Shown one piece after another: positions 37,439 through 46,134 of a stretch of 52,858 nucleotides of DNA. The translations under genes and the position numbers were made by a program. The notes beneath the pieces were generated by a model, which was not told the DNA's origin, did no database searches, and saw only the letters and a list, made by a program, of their open reading frames with translations. Each line of letters starts with the position of its first letter. The first letter of the stretch is position 1. Origin of the DNA: an uncultured Eubacteriales bacterium (lineage in GTDB: Bacteria > Bacillota > Clostridia > Oscillospirales > Acutalibacteraceae); contig CAKSHI010000010.1 of the NCBI GenBank assembly GCA_934457115.1, forward strand, positions 1-52,858. The letters run 5' to 3'.

Positions 37439-38466
37439 AATGTTACCTCGGAATTATAGTTTTTAAGTTGATGTTGTATATATGGGAGAGATAAAAGTTT
37501 TTGCTTAACTTCCTCAACATTTAAAATTTTCGTATTATTAGAATTAAACTCATTTGGAATATTTCTTTGTCTATGTTTACCTGCAAAGTATTTACTATAA
37601 TTGAGATCCCTATTATCGGCAGGAACTCTATAGAAGTTACCCATATCGACAGCGTTAATACATTCTTCCTTTGTAAGTAAGGTTTCATACATCTTTTCAC
37701 CGTGTCTTATACCCATAACTTTAATTTCATTACGAGCATTAAAAACTTCTTTTACAGCCTGAGCTAATACTCCTATTGTGCAAGCCGGTGCCTTTTGTAC
37801 CATAATATCACCCGATTGAGCATTTTCAAATGCGAACATAACCAGTTCAACTGCTTCATCCAAGCTCATTATAAAACGTGTCATTGTCGGATCAGTTACG
37901 GTCAATGGTTTCCCGCTTTTAATTTGTTGTATAAATAGAGGAATTACGGAACCTCTTGAACACATAACATTTCCATATCTCGTTCCACAAATACAGGTCT
38001 TATCGGGATCTACTGTCCTTGACTTTGCAACAAAAGTTTTTTCCATTAAAGCTTTAGACATTCCCATAGCGTTAATAGGATAAGCCGCTTTATCAGTAGA
38101 CAAACAAATCACCTTTTTAACACTTGACTCAATAGCCACTGTAAGAACATTTTCCGTTCCTAAAATATTTGTCTTAACCGCTTCAATAGGGAAAAACTCA
38201 CAGCTTGGTACCTGCTTCAGTGCTGCCGCATGGAATATATAGTCCACACCATACATAGCATTTTTTACACTTTGTATGTCCCTTACATCACCTATGTGAT
38301 ACTTAATCTTATTGTTTCTGTACTTTAATCTCATATCATCTTGTTTCTTTTCATCTCGTGAAAATATTCTTATTTCCTTTATATTAGTATCTAAAAATCT
38401 TTTTAAAACTGTATTTCCAAATGAACCTGTTCCACCGGTTATTAGTAAAGTCTTCCCTTCAAACAT
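37435..38466 (-). CDS. capE: UDP-GlcNAc 4,6-dehydratase/5-epimerase, CapE/FnlA-like
   Basis: 343 residues. SDR enzyme with GGTGSFGNTV near 11, HAAALKQVPSCEFFP near 84, and STDKAAYPINAMGMSKALME near 125-145. The usual SDR Tyr-x-x-x-Lys is replaced by Met-x-x-x-Lys, the known signature of CapE. First step from UDP-GlcNAc to UDP-L-FucNAc. Start behind AAGGAG; the end overlaps capG as ATGA. Confidence 0.9.
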   Translation of the reverse strand: MFEGKTLLITGGTGSFGNTVLKRFLDTNIKEIRIFSRDEKKQDDMRLKYRNNKIKYHIGDVRDIQSVKNAMYGVDYIFHAAALKQVPSCEFFPIEAVKTNILGTENVLTVAIESSVKKVICLSTDKAAYPINAMGMSKALMEKTFVAKSRTVDPDKTCICGTRYGNVMCSRGSVIPLFIQQIKSGKPLTVTDPTMTRFIMSLDEAVELVMFAFENAQSGDIMVQKAPACTIGVLAQAVKEVFNARNEIKVMGIRHGEKMYETLLTKEECINAVDMGNFYRVPADNRDLNYSKYFAGKHRQRNIPNEFNSNNTKILNVEEVKQKLLSLPYIQHQLKNYNSEVTL

Positions 38467-38491
38467 TATTACATATCTCCTTAATTTTATA

Positions 38492-39694
38492 TTAAATCAA
38501 AGCCTTTAGTTTGTCTTCCAAACTGTCCAAGAAGTGTTCTCTTGTAAAATTTTGTTGATAGTATTTATATGAATTAAATCCTAACTCTTCTTTGTTATTA
38601 CAATTATAAAATTTAAGTATAACCTCAGCGAATTTTTGTTCGTTTTCTGCTTCACAACAAAATCCGCAGTTCGCTTCATTTATGATATCCATAGTTTCTC
38701 CATCGACTGCACCTAATATAGGCTTACCTTCTGCCATGTATGTTTGCACTTTTCCGGGAAGTGTATTAGAGATAGCCCCACTTCGCCTTAGAGTTACAAT
38801 CATAGCATCCGCCGTTGAATAGTACTTAGGCATGTCCTGCACAGGTTTTCTTCCGTAAAACTTGACAATATCATTAACACCCAGCCGCTTCGTCAGATTT
38901 TTATAGTTATCAAGTTCTGTACCATCACCTAAAATATGAATTTTTAAAGTTATCTTACCCTTTAGTATTTTAGCAGCCTTTATTATCGTATCAATACTTT
39001 GTGTTCTTCCTATACAACCTGCAAAAACTAAATCTAATGTCTCGCCGGATTTTTTAATATCATTTCCATTATAATCTTTAAAAATGTCCTCAGAATATTG
39101 CGGAAGATATGTTGTATCATCTATATCTAAGACATCACTAAAATATTTTTTGAACCCTCTGGATGTAACACAAATATTGTCCGCTGATTTGTAAATATTT
39201 CTAGAAAACCTCAAAAAGAACTTATATATCAAAGATCCTTCTTTTATACCTCCGGCAGCCAGTGATGCAGGCCAAATATCCATGCAATATATAAGCAATT
39301 TCTTGTTTTTCCTTCGTTTAAGAATTATCGCCGGAATTACCATTGATATTGGAGATAGTTGATTTGAAAAAATGACATCAAATTCCTCATTTAAAAACAG
39401 GGCCTTTATCGATGACGAAACCATAAAAGTAAAGTAGTTAAAGAATAGCCTAACATTACTACCCCTGCCCTTTGACATTTCTCCGCATCTTATAACTTTT
39501 ATTCCGTCTATAAATTCAATTCTTCGTTTGTGGAACTTATATCCATCATAAATATTTCCTTCAGGATAATTTGGTAATCCCGTTAAAACTGTTACCTTGT
39601 GCCCTCGATCGATTAATCCTTTACATATGTCAGTAATTCTAAAAGGTTCAGGATAATATCTTTGGCATACAACTAAAATATTAATGACTTTCAC
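38492..39694 (-). CDS. wbuB: Glycosyltransferase family 4, WbuB-like
   Basis: 400 residues. GT-B fold with VVCQRYYPEPFRITDICKGL at the start, GHKVTVLTGLPNYP near 31, YCMDIWPASL near 135, and EGKPILGAVDGETMDII near 327-345. WbuB proteins transfer L-FucNAc or similar and cluster with the fnl/cap genes; placement between capF and capE supports that role. GTG start at 39694 lies directly behind AAGG, so the true start may be slightly different. Confidence 0.8.
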   Translation of the reverse strand: MKVINILVVCQRYYPEPFRITDICKGLIDRGHKVTVLTGLPNYPEGNIYDGYKFHKRRIEFIDGIKVIRCGEMSKGRGSNVRLFFNYFTFMVSSSIKALFLNEEFDVIFSNQLSPISMVIPAIILKRRKNKKLLIYCMDIWPASLAAGGIKEGSLIYKFFLRFSRNIYKSADNICVTSRGFKKYFSDVLDIDDTTYLPQYSEDIFKDYNGNDIKKSGETLDLVFAGCIGRTQSIDTIIKAAKILKGKITLKIHILGDGTELDNYKNLTKRLGVNDIVKFYGRKPVQDMPKYYSTADAMIVTLRRSGAISNTLPGKVQTYMAEGKPILGAVDGETMDIINEANCGFCCEAENEQKFAEVILKFYNCNNKEELGFNSYKYYQQNFTREHFLDSLEDKLKALI

Positions 39695-39712
39695 CTTCGC
39701 TTATATAAATAT

Positions 39713-40819
39713 TTAAACCTCTAAATAATAAGTATCGGGGTTATTTTTATCAAATGGTTCATTAACCCACATAACTGTGACCAAATCTTCGGCGCCAATA
39801 TTTGTTATAGAATGCGTATAGCCTACGGGAATATCTACAACCTCTAATTTTTCGCCACTCACTTTATACTCAATAATATCCCTTGTTCCTACCTTTCTAA
39901 ATTTAATTGATGCATTTCCTCTTACAACTAAAAATTTCTCATTTTTTGTATGGTGCCAGTGATTTCCCTTAGTTATACCGGGTTTAGCAACATTAATTGA
40001 AATCTGTCCCTTATTTTCCGACCTAATAAACTCAGTAAATGAACCTCTTTCATCCTTATTCATGTTTAATGGGTAGCTAAACTTATTTTCAGGCAGATAA
40101 CTTAAATATGTACTATATAACTTTTTCTCAAAACCATCCGATAAATTAGGTAATGATAAATCTTCACGTATGTTTTTAAAAGAATATAGCAAATTAACGA
40201 TTTCACCCAAAGTTTTACTGTAAGAAATCGAAGTACTCAATATTTCATTCTTTACTTCTGATTTATCACCTATACAAGATATAAATTCATTAATTACATC
40301 ATCTATATATACCAAGTTTAGCCTAGTTTCTTCATTGTTAACTGTAATAGGCAGGTCATTAGCAATATTATTGCAAAATGTAGCAACCGCACTATTGTAA
40401 TTTGGCCTGCACCATTTTCCAAACACATTTGGAAGTCTATATACAAAAGTTCTAATCCCTGTTTGCCTTGTATATTCAAATAATAAGTCTTCGCCGGCTT
40501 TTTTGCTTTTTCCATAATCATTATCATAATCGGCCTGTATTGAAGATGTGAATAAAATAGGAGAGTTATTATTAGATTTTTTCAGTAGGTCGAGCAATTT
40601 ATTAGTAAACACAAAGTTGCCATACATGAATTCACTTTTATCCTTAGGCCTATTAACCCCTGCAACATGAAATACAAAATCACATTTTGAGGCATAAAGT
40701 TCAAGGTTCGATAATTCTGAATCTTTATCATATTCAAGAACCTGAAAACCTCTGTTCTTTAATTCACAAACCAAATTTTTACCAATAAATCCTTTAGACC
40801 CGGTAACCAATATGTTCAA
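39713..40819 (-). CDS. capF: CapF/FnlB-like reductase-epimerase with cupin domain
   Basis: 368 residues. N-terminal SDR domain (1-240) with GSKGFIGKNL, FVFHVAGVNRPK near 48 and the YGKSK catalytic motif near 116. The C-terminal cupin (about 255-368) has NHWHHTKNEKFLVV and VDIPVGYTHSI. This two-domain form is specific to CapF/FnlB/WbjC, second step of UDP-L-FucNAc synthesis. The start is TTG behind AAGGGG, and it overlaps the stop of a 28-codon leader ORF as TTGA. First enzyme gene of the cluster. Confidence 0.9.
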   Translation of the reverse strand: MNILVTGSKGFIGKNLVCELKNRGFQVLEYDKDSELSNLELYASKCDFVFHVAGVNRPKDKSEFMYGNFVFTNKLLDLLKKSNNNSPILFTSSIQADYDNDYGKSKKAGEDLLFEYTRQTGIRTFVYRLPNVFGKWCRPNYNSAVATFCNNIANDLPITVNNEETRLNLVYIDDVINEFISCIGDKSEVKNEILSTSISYSKTLGEIVNLLYSFKNIREDLSLPNLSDGFEKKLYSTYLSYLPENKFSYPLNMNKDERGSFTEFIRSENKGQISINVAKPGITKGNHWHHTKNEKFLVVRGNASIKFRKVGTRDIIEYKVSGEKLEVVDIPVGYTHSITNIGAEDLVTVMWVNEPFDKNNPDTYYLEV

Positions 40820-40902
40820 ACATAATCACGCCCCTTACCATTTATAATTAGAAATTTATCAATACAAAATATAGATAAAAAACCTACATGATACTTTTTC
40901 AT
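40816..40902 (-). CDS. 28-codon leader ORF in front of capF
   Basis: ATG behind AGGTGA, 19 bases after the predicted transcription start. The product begins MKKYHVGFLSIFCIDKFLII and ends before capF, whose TTG start overlaps its TGA stop. This arrangement fits translational coupling or attenuation. No homologue is recognised; a short ORF at this distance could also be chance, but ribosome site, promoter distance and overlap all agree. Confidence 0.45.
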   Translation of the reverse strand: MKKYHVGFLSIFCIDKFLIINGKGRDYV

Positions 40903-40927
40903 TTTTATCACCTATATTATTAAAACT

Positions 40928-40956
40928 ATTATACCATCAGTAAAATACAATATCAA
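40928..40956 (-). promoter_or_regulatory. Promoter of the polysaccharide cluster
   Basis: TTGATA (40956-40951), 17-base spacer, perfect TATAAT (40933-40928) on the minus strand, upstream of the leader ORF and capF. Confidence 0.72.
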
Positions 40957-41404
40957 AGTAAAATTATTCTTTAATTTCCTATAATTTACTTATAAGTAAA
41001 CTATATAAACAGTATAGATTTCAATAAATAAAATAGCCTTTCTATTTCACAAATAAAGCAAACAAAAGGTTATCTAATATAACGATAACATACTATAGGT
41101 ATCTATTATAGATCATAAAATCAAATATATATAGAAACTTAAAATAAATTTCTATATAATTAGGCTAAACGCTTAAAATGAATAGTAAAATTTCAAGAAA
41201 ACCGATCTATTATTACATATTAATATAATAGTCATAATTATATCTTTAATTTTATATTATAAACATATGTTTGATTATTACAATCAGTCCTGATATTAGT
41301 AACAAATTAGTTAAGGGGCAAATCTACAAAAATTTATTCACTAAATTAATACTATTTATCGTATATAAAGGAAGTTTACCCCTACCCTAAAATCATATGG
41401 CATA
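40957..41404. other. AT-rich intergenic region upstream of the cluster promoter
   Basis: About 450 bases with no supported gene on either strand. A weak long-range inverted pair (AGGGGCAAA near 41315 and TTTACCCCT near 41380) and many AT runs are the only features seen. Confidence 0.6.
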
Positions 41405-41434
41405 AAAATAGAACCACTAGTTTACTAGTGGTTC
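41405..41434 (-). terminator. Terminator after the middle RCC1 gene
   Basis: Perfect 10-bp stem GAACCACTAG/CTAGTGGTTC with loop TAAA (minus-strand sense), followed by TATTTTTAT. It lies about 22 bases after the stop codon. Confidence 0.88.
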
Positions 41435-41456
41435 AAGTTATTTTAACTTTTATTGA

Positions 41457-43268
41457 TTAACCTTCTGCGAGAGTTGCGGTTACTACACCAAAGGTTTGAT
41501 TTTTTAGGTTGTCAACTCCTGTAACTTTGTCTGACATTCCACTTAACTTCAAGTAAGCTGTAACGTCCTTTGCGGCAACAGGAAGTTTTAGCGTATTGTC
41601 CTCGACAGCAGTGTTACCAAAGGAAGTTGTAACGAAGGCTCCTTCTATTGCTGTGCCGCTGTCGCTACTTGCTGCATAGGCACTATCAACTGCGAAAGAT
41701 AAAACCACGCTGTAAGCTTTACTTGAGTCATTGGTGACGCTTATCTTGTCGGCACCATCTGTACTTGCTTTCCAAAACGGTGTATCCCCATTTTGGACCC
41801 AAGTTTGGGTTGCCGGATCCCACTTAGCATTGTAGTCGTATGTTAGGGCACCCCACTCGATTGTTACGCTTGTAGCACCTTGGAACTCGCCCACACCTGT
41901 TACATTGCGGCTTGAAGTAGCATCTATTGCACTTAAACGATTACAGCTGGGGTCCTTACCAACGTTTATAGCTGTACTTTTAATAAATGTTACTTGATCC
42001 TCATAAGCGTTTTCATCATCTTCACCTAAACCAAGTTGACCATTGTTATTTTCACCAACGCCATAAAGCTCTAAATCTTCATTAGTACCCGGTATTAGCA
42101 CTACCGTGTGGTGCCAACTAGATGCCAAGGATTTAACACCGGTTATTGCGTTATTATTAGCGTTTTTGCTTTGTACAAACATAGTGCTTTTTACATCGCT
42201 TCCACTTTCACCTGTGCTTAGCTGTCCATATTCATTGTCCCCACACATCCAAAGCTCACCGCTTCCTCTTGCCACCGCTGTATACCAGCCATCGCATGAT
42301 ATTAATTTTGCATCTGTTATTTCTTTACCACTAAAATCCTTACTCTGCACAAATTTACTAACATCATTTGTGTCTCCCGTACCCAATTGGCCATATTCAT
42401 TATGTCCACACTGCCATAATTCACCGCTTGCACGTATTACTGCCGTGTGGGCATAACCGCAAGATACATCAGTCGCATTGACTATTGACCCATTGGCATC
42501 TTGACTTTGCACGAATTTGTTTTTCTTAACATCGTTTCCGCTTTCACCTGTGCCCAGTTGGCCATGGGAACTATTCCCGCACTGCCACAACTCGCCGTTT
42601 CCACGTATCACTGCCGTGCAAATGCTGCTGCACGATATAACCTTCGCATCAGTTATAACGCCACTTTCATCTTGACTTTGCACAAATCTACTTGCAGTCA
42701 CATTATTTCCCGTACCTAACTGGCCACTTGTGTTGTTTCCACACTGCCAAAGCTCGCCATTTCCTCTTATGACTGCTGTAATATGCTGGTTGCAGGCTAC
42801 TGCTTTTGCATCTGTTATCAAACTTTTGTTAGAATCCTTGCTCTGCACAAACTTAGTTTTACCTACGTCACTACTAAGTTCTCCTGTACCCAACTGTCCA
42901 TATTCATTATACCCACATTGCCAAAGTCCACCTTCTCCACGCAACACTGCTGTGTGATAATCACCGCAAGCTATATCGAAAGCGTCGTTAATTATGGCTC
43001 CCGTATTGTCTATGCACTGCATAAATGTAGCGGTCTTGGGTAATTCCTTGGCAGTTTTCCCCACACCAAGTTTACCGTCTTCATTTTTTCCTACAGCCCA
43101 AACGGAACCGTCTGACTTTAGTACAACCGTATGGTTTTGACTCGTGGCAATCTTGGGTTTTATAGGATTTGCTGCTGAAGAGTTAAACGAGACCATAGGT
43201 ATCGCCATAGAGCAAAGTGTCAAACTTAAAATCGAACTAATTAATTTTTTGCTTATACATCCTTTCAA
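41457..43268 (-). CDS. Secreted RCC1-repeat protein (middle copy)
   Basis: 603 residues, TTG start behind AAGGGGG. Signal peptide of about 33 residues: basic KGCISKK, hydrophobic core, cleavage likely after SSAA. About seven RCC1-type repeats of about 50 residues follow (pattern HTAVIRGNGELWQCGxNxxGQLGTG), ending near 430. The C-terminal domain of about 150 residues (ITVTN-like KISVTNDSSKAYSV, VTAYLKLSGMSDKVTG) is shared with the two other copies. No sortase motif or membrane anchor is visible at the end, so it may be released or wall-bound by another means. Expressed from a promoter and structured leader shared with the 48167 copy. Confidence 0.9.
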   Translation of the reverse strand: MKGCISKKLISSILSLTLCSMAIPMVSFNSSAANPIKPKIATSQNHTVVLKSDGSVWAVGKNEDGKLGVGKTAKELPKTATFMQCIDNTGAIINDAFDIACGDYHTAVLRGEGGLWQCGYNEYGQLGTGELSSDVGKTKFVQSKDSNKSLITDAKAVACNQHITAVIRGNGELWQCGNNTSGQLGTGNNVTASRFVQSQDESGVITDAKVISCSSICTAVIRGNGELWQCGNSSHGQLGTGESGNDVKKNKFVQSQDANGSIVNATDVSCGYAHTAVIRASGELWQCGHNEYGQLGTGDTNDVSKFVQSKDFSGKEITDAKLISCDGWYTAVARGSGELWMCGDNEYGQLSTGESGSDVKSTMFVQSKNANNNAITGVKSLASSWHHTVVLIPGTNEDLELYGVGENNNGQLGLGEDDENAYEDQVTFIKSTAINVGKDPSCNRLSAIDATSSRNVTGVGEFQGATSVTIEWGALTYDYNAKWDPATQTWVQNGDTPFWKASTDGADKISVTNDSSKAYSVVLSFAVDSAYAASSDSGTAIEGAFVTTSFGNTAVEDNTLKLPVAAKDVTAYLKLSGMSDKVTGVDNLKNQTFGVVTATLAEG

Positions 43269-43298
43269 ATTTATTACCCCCTTAAGGTTTATATATCA

Positions 43299-43409
43299 CA
43301 AGCCGCACAACTGTATATAAAAAGTCTTAGCAGTGCGGCTTGACTTAAACAAGTAGTTATATTGGGATCCTTTGCACCAAACTCTACTTGGTTTTTTCTG
43401 CTAAGGCTT
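43299..43409 (-). ncRNA. Structured 5' leader RNA of the middle RCC1 gene
   Basis: 111-base element, same length and layout as 49670-49780. In RNA sense: P1 (43409-43398 with 43333-43322, one mismatch), enclosed P2 CAAGUAG/CUACUUG, a loop with GUGCAAA that can pair with GCAC just before the P1 3' strand (pseudoknot), and CAAGCCGCAC which can instead pair with GUGCGGCUUG at 43308-43299. The last two options exclude each other, as in a riboswitch expression platform. Ligand and class unknown. Confidence 0.6.
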
Positions 43410-43498
43410 TTTATAACGCTAACTTCCAAATATACCCTCCTTTATTACTTTTTTAGAAAGCACGAAAAAAATTATACTTTTTCTTACTTTCTACTATC

Positions 43499-43527
43499 AT
43501 CTTACAACTATTGCACCTGTTTGTCAA
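43499..43527 (-). promoter_or_regulatory. Promoter of the middle RCC1 gene
   Basis: TTGACA (43527-43522), 17-base spacer, TAAGAT (43504-43499), then ATAGTAGAAA. The same boxes, spacing and downstream bases are found upstream of the 48167 copy, which supports function. The transcript leader is about 220 bases. Confidence 0.75.
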
Positions 43528-43675
43528 TATATTTTGTAAAAATATTTAACATAAAATTTATTTTTTTGTATATCCCATAAAAAACCTCAAGGGTATAAGC
43601 TTCGTAAAGAGGTCTCTCTCCTTTTGATTTTTGTAATCAGTCGGAGTGACTAAATTGCAGGGATGATTTAATATT

Positions 43676-44113
43676 TTGGAGGATAAGTATATATTTAATG
43701 AATTTGCAACATCAGGAAAGACACCGCCTTATTTTGCAGTAAACGGTGAAGTGCTTGGTATTATTGTTGTTGCCGAAGTATTTCCGCAAAATAAGGGAAA
43801 AGAAATCAGGCAGCTTCAAGAAAGCGGTAAAAAGGTCGCAATGGTTGGTGACGGCATCAATGACTCCCCTGCACTTGCGAGAGCAGCTGTCGGTATAGCA
43901 ATCGGAGCTGTTATCCGAAATATTAAGCAAAATCTTTTCTGGGCATTTATATACAATATCATCGTAATACCGATTGCAGCAGGTCTATTCTATACAACCT
44001 TTCATTTGAAAATGAATCCAATGCTCGGAGCATTAGCAATGAGTTTTAGCTCTATATTTGTCGTATTTAACGCATTAAGATTGCGTTGGTTTAAGGCAAA
44101 GCATAAGAAATAA
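43676..44113 (+). pseudogene. copA: Copper P-type ATPase remnant (copA), truncated with internal deletions
   Basis: The open frame of 145 codons resembles only the C-terminal part of CopA. It reads GKTPPYFAVNGEVLGII, then jumps to EVFPQNKGKEIRQLQESGKK, AMVGDGINDSPALARAAVGIAIG, then directly to VIRNIKQNLFWAFIYN. Compared with CopA, about 45 residues with the TGDN motif and about 35 residues after IAIG are missing, both in frame, and everything upstream (CPC, DKTGT, metal-binding domains) is absent. It cannot transport. It is followed by remnants of copZ and csoR. Confidence 0.88.
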
Positions 44114-44182
44114 TATAAAATCGGTTTCACGCGTAAAGCGCTTAAACAATATAAATTGATTAAAATAAAGGAAACAAACATT

Positions 44183-44391
44183 ATGAAAAAACAATTAATA
44201 TCGAAGGAATGTCATGTATGCACTGTGTAAACCATGTAACAGAGGAACTCAAAAAGGTAGATGGAGTTTAGGATGTTCAGGTAAATCTAGACGAAAAGAA
44301 AGCTGTAGTAGAAGTGGGACATTACACTTCAGATGATGACTTGAAAGCAGCAGTAGAAGAAGCGGGATATGAAGCTGTAAGTATTCAGTAA
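44183..44391 (+). pseudogene. copZ: Copper chaperone remnant (copZ) with frameshift and stop
   Basis: One frame reads NIEGMSCMHCVNHVTEELKK, then VDGV, a TAG stop at 44269-44271, then DVQVNLDEKKAVVEV and AAVEEAGYEAVSIQ. This is a full heavy-metal-associated domain with the MxCxxC metal site. The ATG at 44183 is in another frame: the run of six A after it would restore the frame with seven. So a one-base loss plus a nonsense codon have inactivated it. Confidence 0.88.
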
Positions 44392-44401
44392 TGTGAAAGC
44401 A

Positions 44402-44632
44402 GAGCATATAAATATAGAGTGAAAATTTAGAATTGCCGGAGAACAAATAGATGGAACTCTGCAAATGATAAAAAACGACCTCTATTGCGTTGATATTCCA
44501 AATCAATTACTGTCAACACAGGCTTTATTGAAAAATGTTAATCGACAGATTATTGAAGCTCATATCCAAATTTATATTCGTAAAGCTTTTCAAACGGAAG
44601 AAATCAATCCTAAGTTAAAGGAGGTCTTTTAG
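44402..44632 (+). pseudogene. csoR: CsoR-family copper repressor remnant
   Basis: After an in-frame TGA near 44419 the frame encodes RIAGEQIDGTLQMIKNDLYC, VDIPNQLLSTQALLKNVNRQ and IIEAHIQIYIRKAF, matching CsoR/DUF156. The metal ligands expected are Cys, His, Cys; the first Cys and the His are seen but the last Cys (four residues after His) is Tyr. No start codon with a ribosome site precedes it. Disabled repressor of the former copper operon. Confidence 0.8.
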
Positions 44633-44663
44633 TTATTGAAAAGAATGGTACAATGACAAACAT

Positions 44664-44702
44664 AAAAAATGTCGCCGTGAGACTTTTACTGTGGCATTTT
44701 TG
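44664..44702 (+). terminator. Terminator-like hairpin after copper remnants
   Basis: Stem AAAAATGTCGC/GTGGCATTTTT with two wobble pairs and a 15-base loop, T-rich on the 3' side. Confidence 0.5.
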
Positions 44703-44767
44703 TCTTCCTTTAATAAATCCAAAAGGTAATAATTTTAGCCTTATTATAGATAAAATATCTTAAATGG

Positions 44768-44796
44768 TTGAAAAATCTGCTTTTTCATAGTATATT
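44768..44796 (+). promoter_or_regulatory. Promoter of the class I aldolase gene
   Basis: TTGAAA (44768-44773), 17-base spacer, TATATT (44791-44796), about 60 bases before the start codon. Confidence 0.55.
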
Positions 44797-44854
44797 TTAA
44801 ATATAAAGACTAAATGACTGTTTAATAATTTGATTAAGATAGGAGTTAAATGAT

Positions 44855-45745
44855 ATGACAAGAGAAACACAACTTGAAATTATGGCACAAAAAAATGGAT
44901 TTATTGCAGCACTTGATCAGAGTGGTGGAAGTACACCAAAGACTTTGAAGCAATATGGAATCAATGAAGATGCCTATAAAACAGAAGAAGAAATGTATGA
45001 AAAAGTACATGAAATGAGAACAAGAATTATTACAAGTCCTGCTTTTTCATCTGATTACATCATAGGCGCTATTCTTTTTCAAAAAACTATGGATCGTAAG
45101 ATTGAAGAAATGTATACAGCAGATTATTTATGGGAAATTAAAGGAATTATTCCGTTTTTAAAAGTTGATCAGGGGTTGCTACCAGAAAAAGATAGCGTTC
45201 AGCTTATGAAAGATATTCCGTCATTAGACGAGACTTTAACCCACGCAAGAGAACGACATATATTCGGTACAAAAATGCGTTCCGTTATCAAAGGAGCAAA
45301 TGATAAAGGAATAAAAGAAGTTGTAAAACAACAATTTGAAGTCGGAATTAAAATAGCAAAAGCAGGGCTTGTACCGATTTTGGAACCTGAAGTAGATATC
45401 CATATAGCAGATAAAAAAGATGCTGAAGAAATACTTTTAAAATACTGTATGGAGGAACTTAAAAGTCTCCCCGATGATATAAAAATTATGTTTAAATTTT
45501 CAATTCCGTCAGTAGACGGGTTCTATTCCGAATTAATGAAAGATTCGCATGTTGTAAGAATTGTCGCATTGTCAGGAGGATACAGCAGAAAGGAAGCTGA
45601 TGAAAAGCTCGAAAAAAATCCGGGACTTATTGCAAGTTTCTCAAGAGCGTTGCTTGAGGATGTTTCTGTAAATCAAACACAGAAAGAATTTAATCAAGTC
45701 CTTTCCGATACTGTAAAAGAAATTTACGAAGCATCTATTAAGTGA
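44855..45745 (+). CDS. fda: Class I fructose-bisphosphate aldolase
   Basis: 296 residues, the same length as the staphylococcal class I enzyme. It cleaves fructose 1,6-bisphosphate to two triose phosphates through a Schiff base. Recognisable parts: AALDQSGGSTPKTLKQYG near 18, MRTRIITSPAF near 53, PFLKVDQGL near 97, RHIFGTKMRS near 131, PILEPEVDI near 177, FKFSIPS near 206 (Schiff-base Lys) and LSGGYSR near 232. ATG behind AGGAG. It appears as a single-gene unit between copper remnants and a metal ATPase, away from other glycolytic genes, which suggests acquisition. Confidence 0.92.
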   Translation: MTRETQLEIMAQKNGFIAALDQSGGSTPKTLKQYGINEDAYKTEEEMYEKVHEMRTRIITSPAFSSDYIIGAILFQKTMDRKIEEMYTADYLWEIKGIIPFLKVDQGLLPEKDSVQLMKDIPSLDETLTHARERHIFGTKMRSVIKGANDKGIKEVVKQQFEVGIKIAKAGLVPILEPEVDIHIADKKDAEEILLKYCMEELKSLPDDIKIMFKFSIPSVDGFYSELMKDSHVVRIVALSGGYSRKEADEKLEKNPGLIASFSRALLEDVSVNQTQKEFNQVLSDTVKEIYEASIK

Positions 45746-46134
45746 GGTGATATATAAAGTATTGTGAAATTAGTGTACATAAAAAGCCATAGACTCTTCA
45801 AAATGAGGTGTTTATGAGGTTGAAGTAGACTAAGAACGAGGCAAAAAGACTGCAGGTGTAAAAAAAACTCTATGACACAAAAGATGATTGTTGAGTTCGA
45901 GGACAGACAGCATGCTAAGGACGTTATTTGAGGGCTTGTTAGAAGGTTAAGCTTGGTTGTGGAATAGAGTTTTAATTATAATCGTCAAATAAAATTCCCC
46001 TAACATCTATCGGTAAAAGAGGTAAAAAAGCAAAGTACATATGAACGAGTAAACATACAGTGAATTGTTTAGGCTATACTGATTATAAATATGAAATACA
46101 TTGTATCGAAAATGATGCAGAAAAGAGGTTGTTT
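45746..46134 (+). other. Gap between aldolase and metal ATPase, possible decayed sequence
   Basis: About 390 bases. Short in-frame fragments such as MIVEFEDRQHAKDVI and RRLSLVVE interrupted by stops suggest a degraded gene, but I cannot name it. The ATPase frame is open back to 46060 without a ribosome site. No strong terminator was seen directly after the aldolase gene. Confidence 0.4.

Noticed and set aside
26854..41456. Genomic island integrated by the recombinase at 25873
   Set aside because: Polysaccharide clusters are often variable, but no flanking direct repeats, tRNA target or other mobility genes were seen; a housekeeping Xer role is equally likely.
43299..43409. Identification of the leader as a c-di-GMP riboswitch
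   Set aside because: Attractive for a surface protein, but the conserved bases and helix order of c-di-GMP-I and c-di-GMP-II aptamers are not present, so the class is left open.
43676..44113. Functional small P-type ATPase or P-domain protein
   Set aside because: The phosphorylation site, CPC helix and TGDN motif are missing and both junctions look like deletions; neighbours copZ and csoR are also broken.
46060..46134. 25-residue N-terminal extension of the metal ATPase
   Set aside because: In-frame but without a ribosome site or metal-binding motif; the ATG at 46135 has AGAGG at normal distance and matches the family start.
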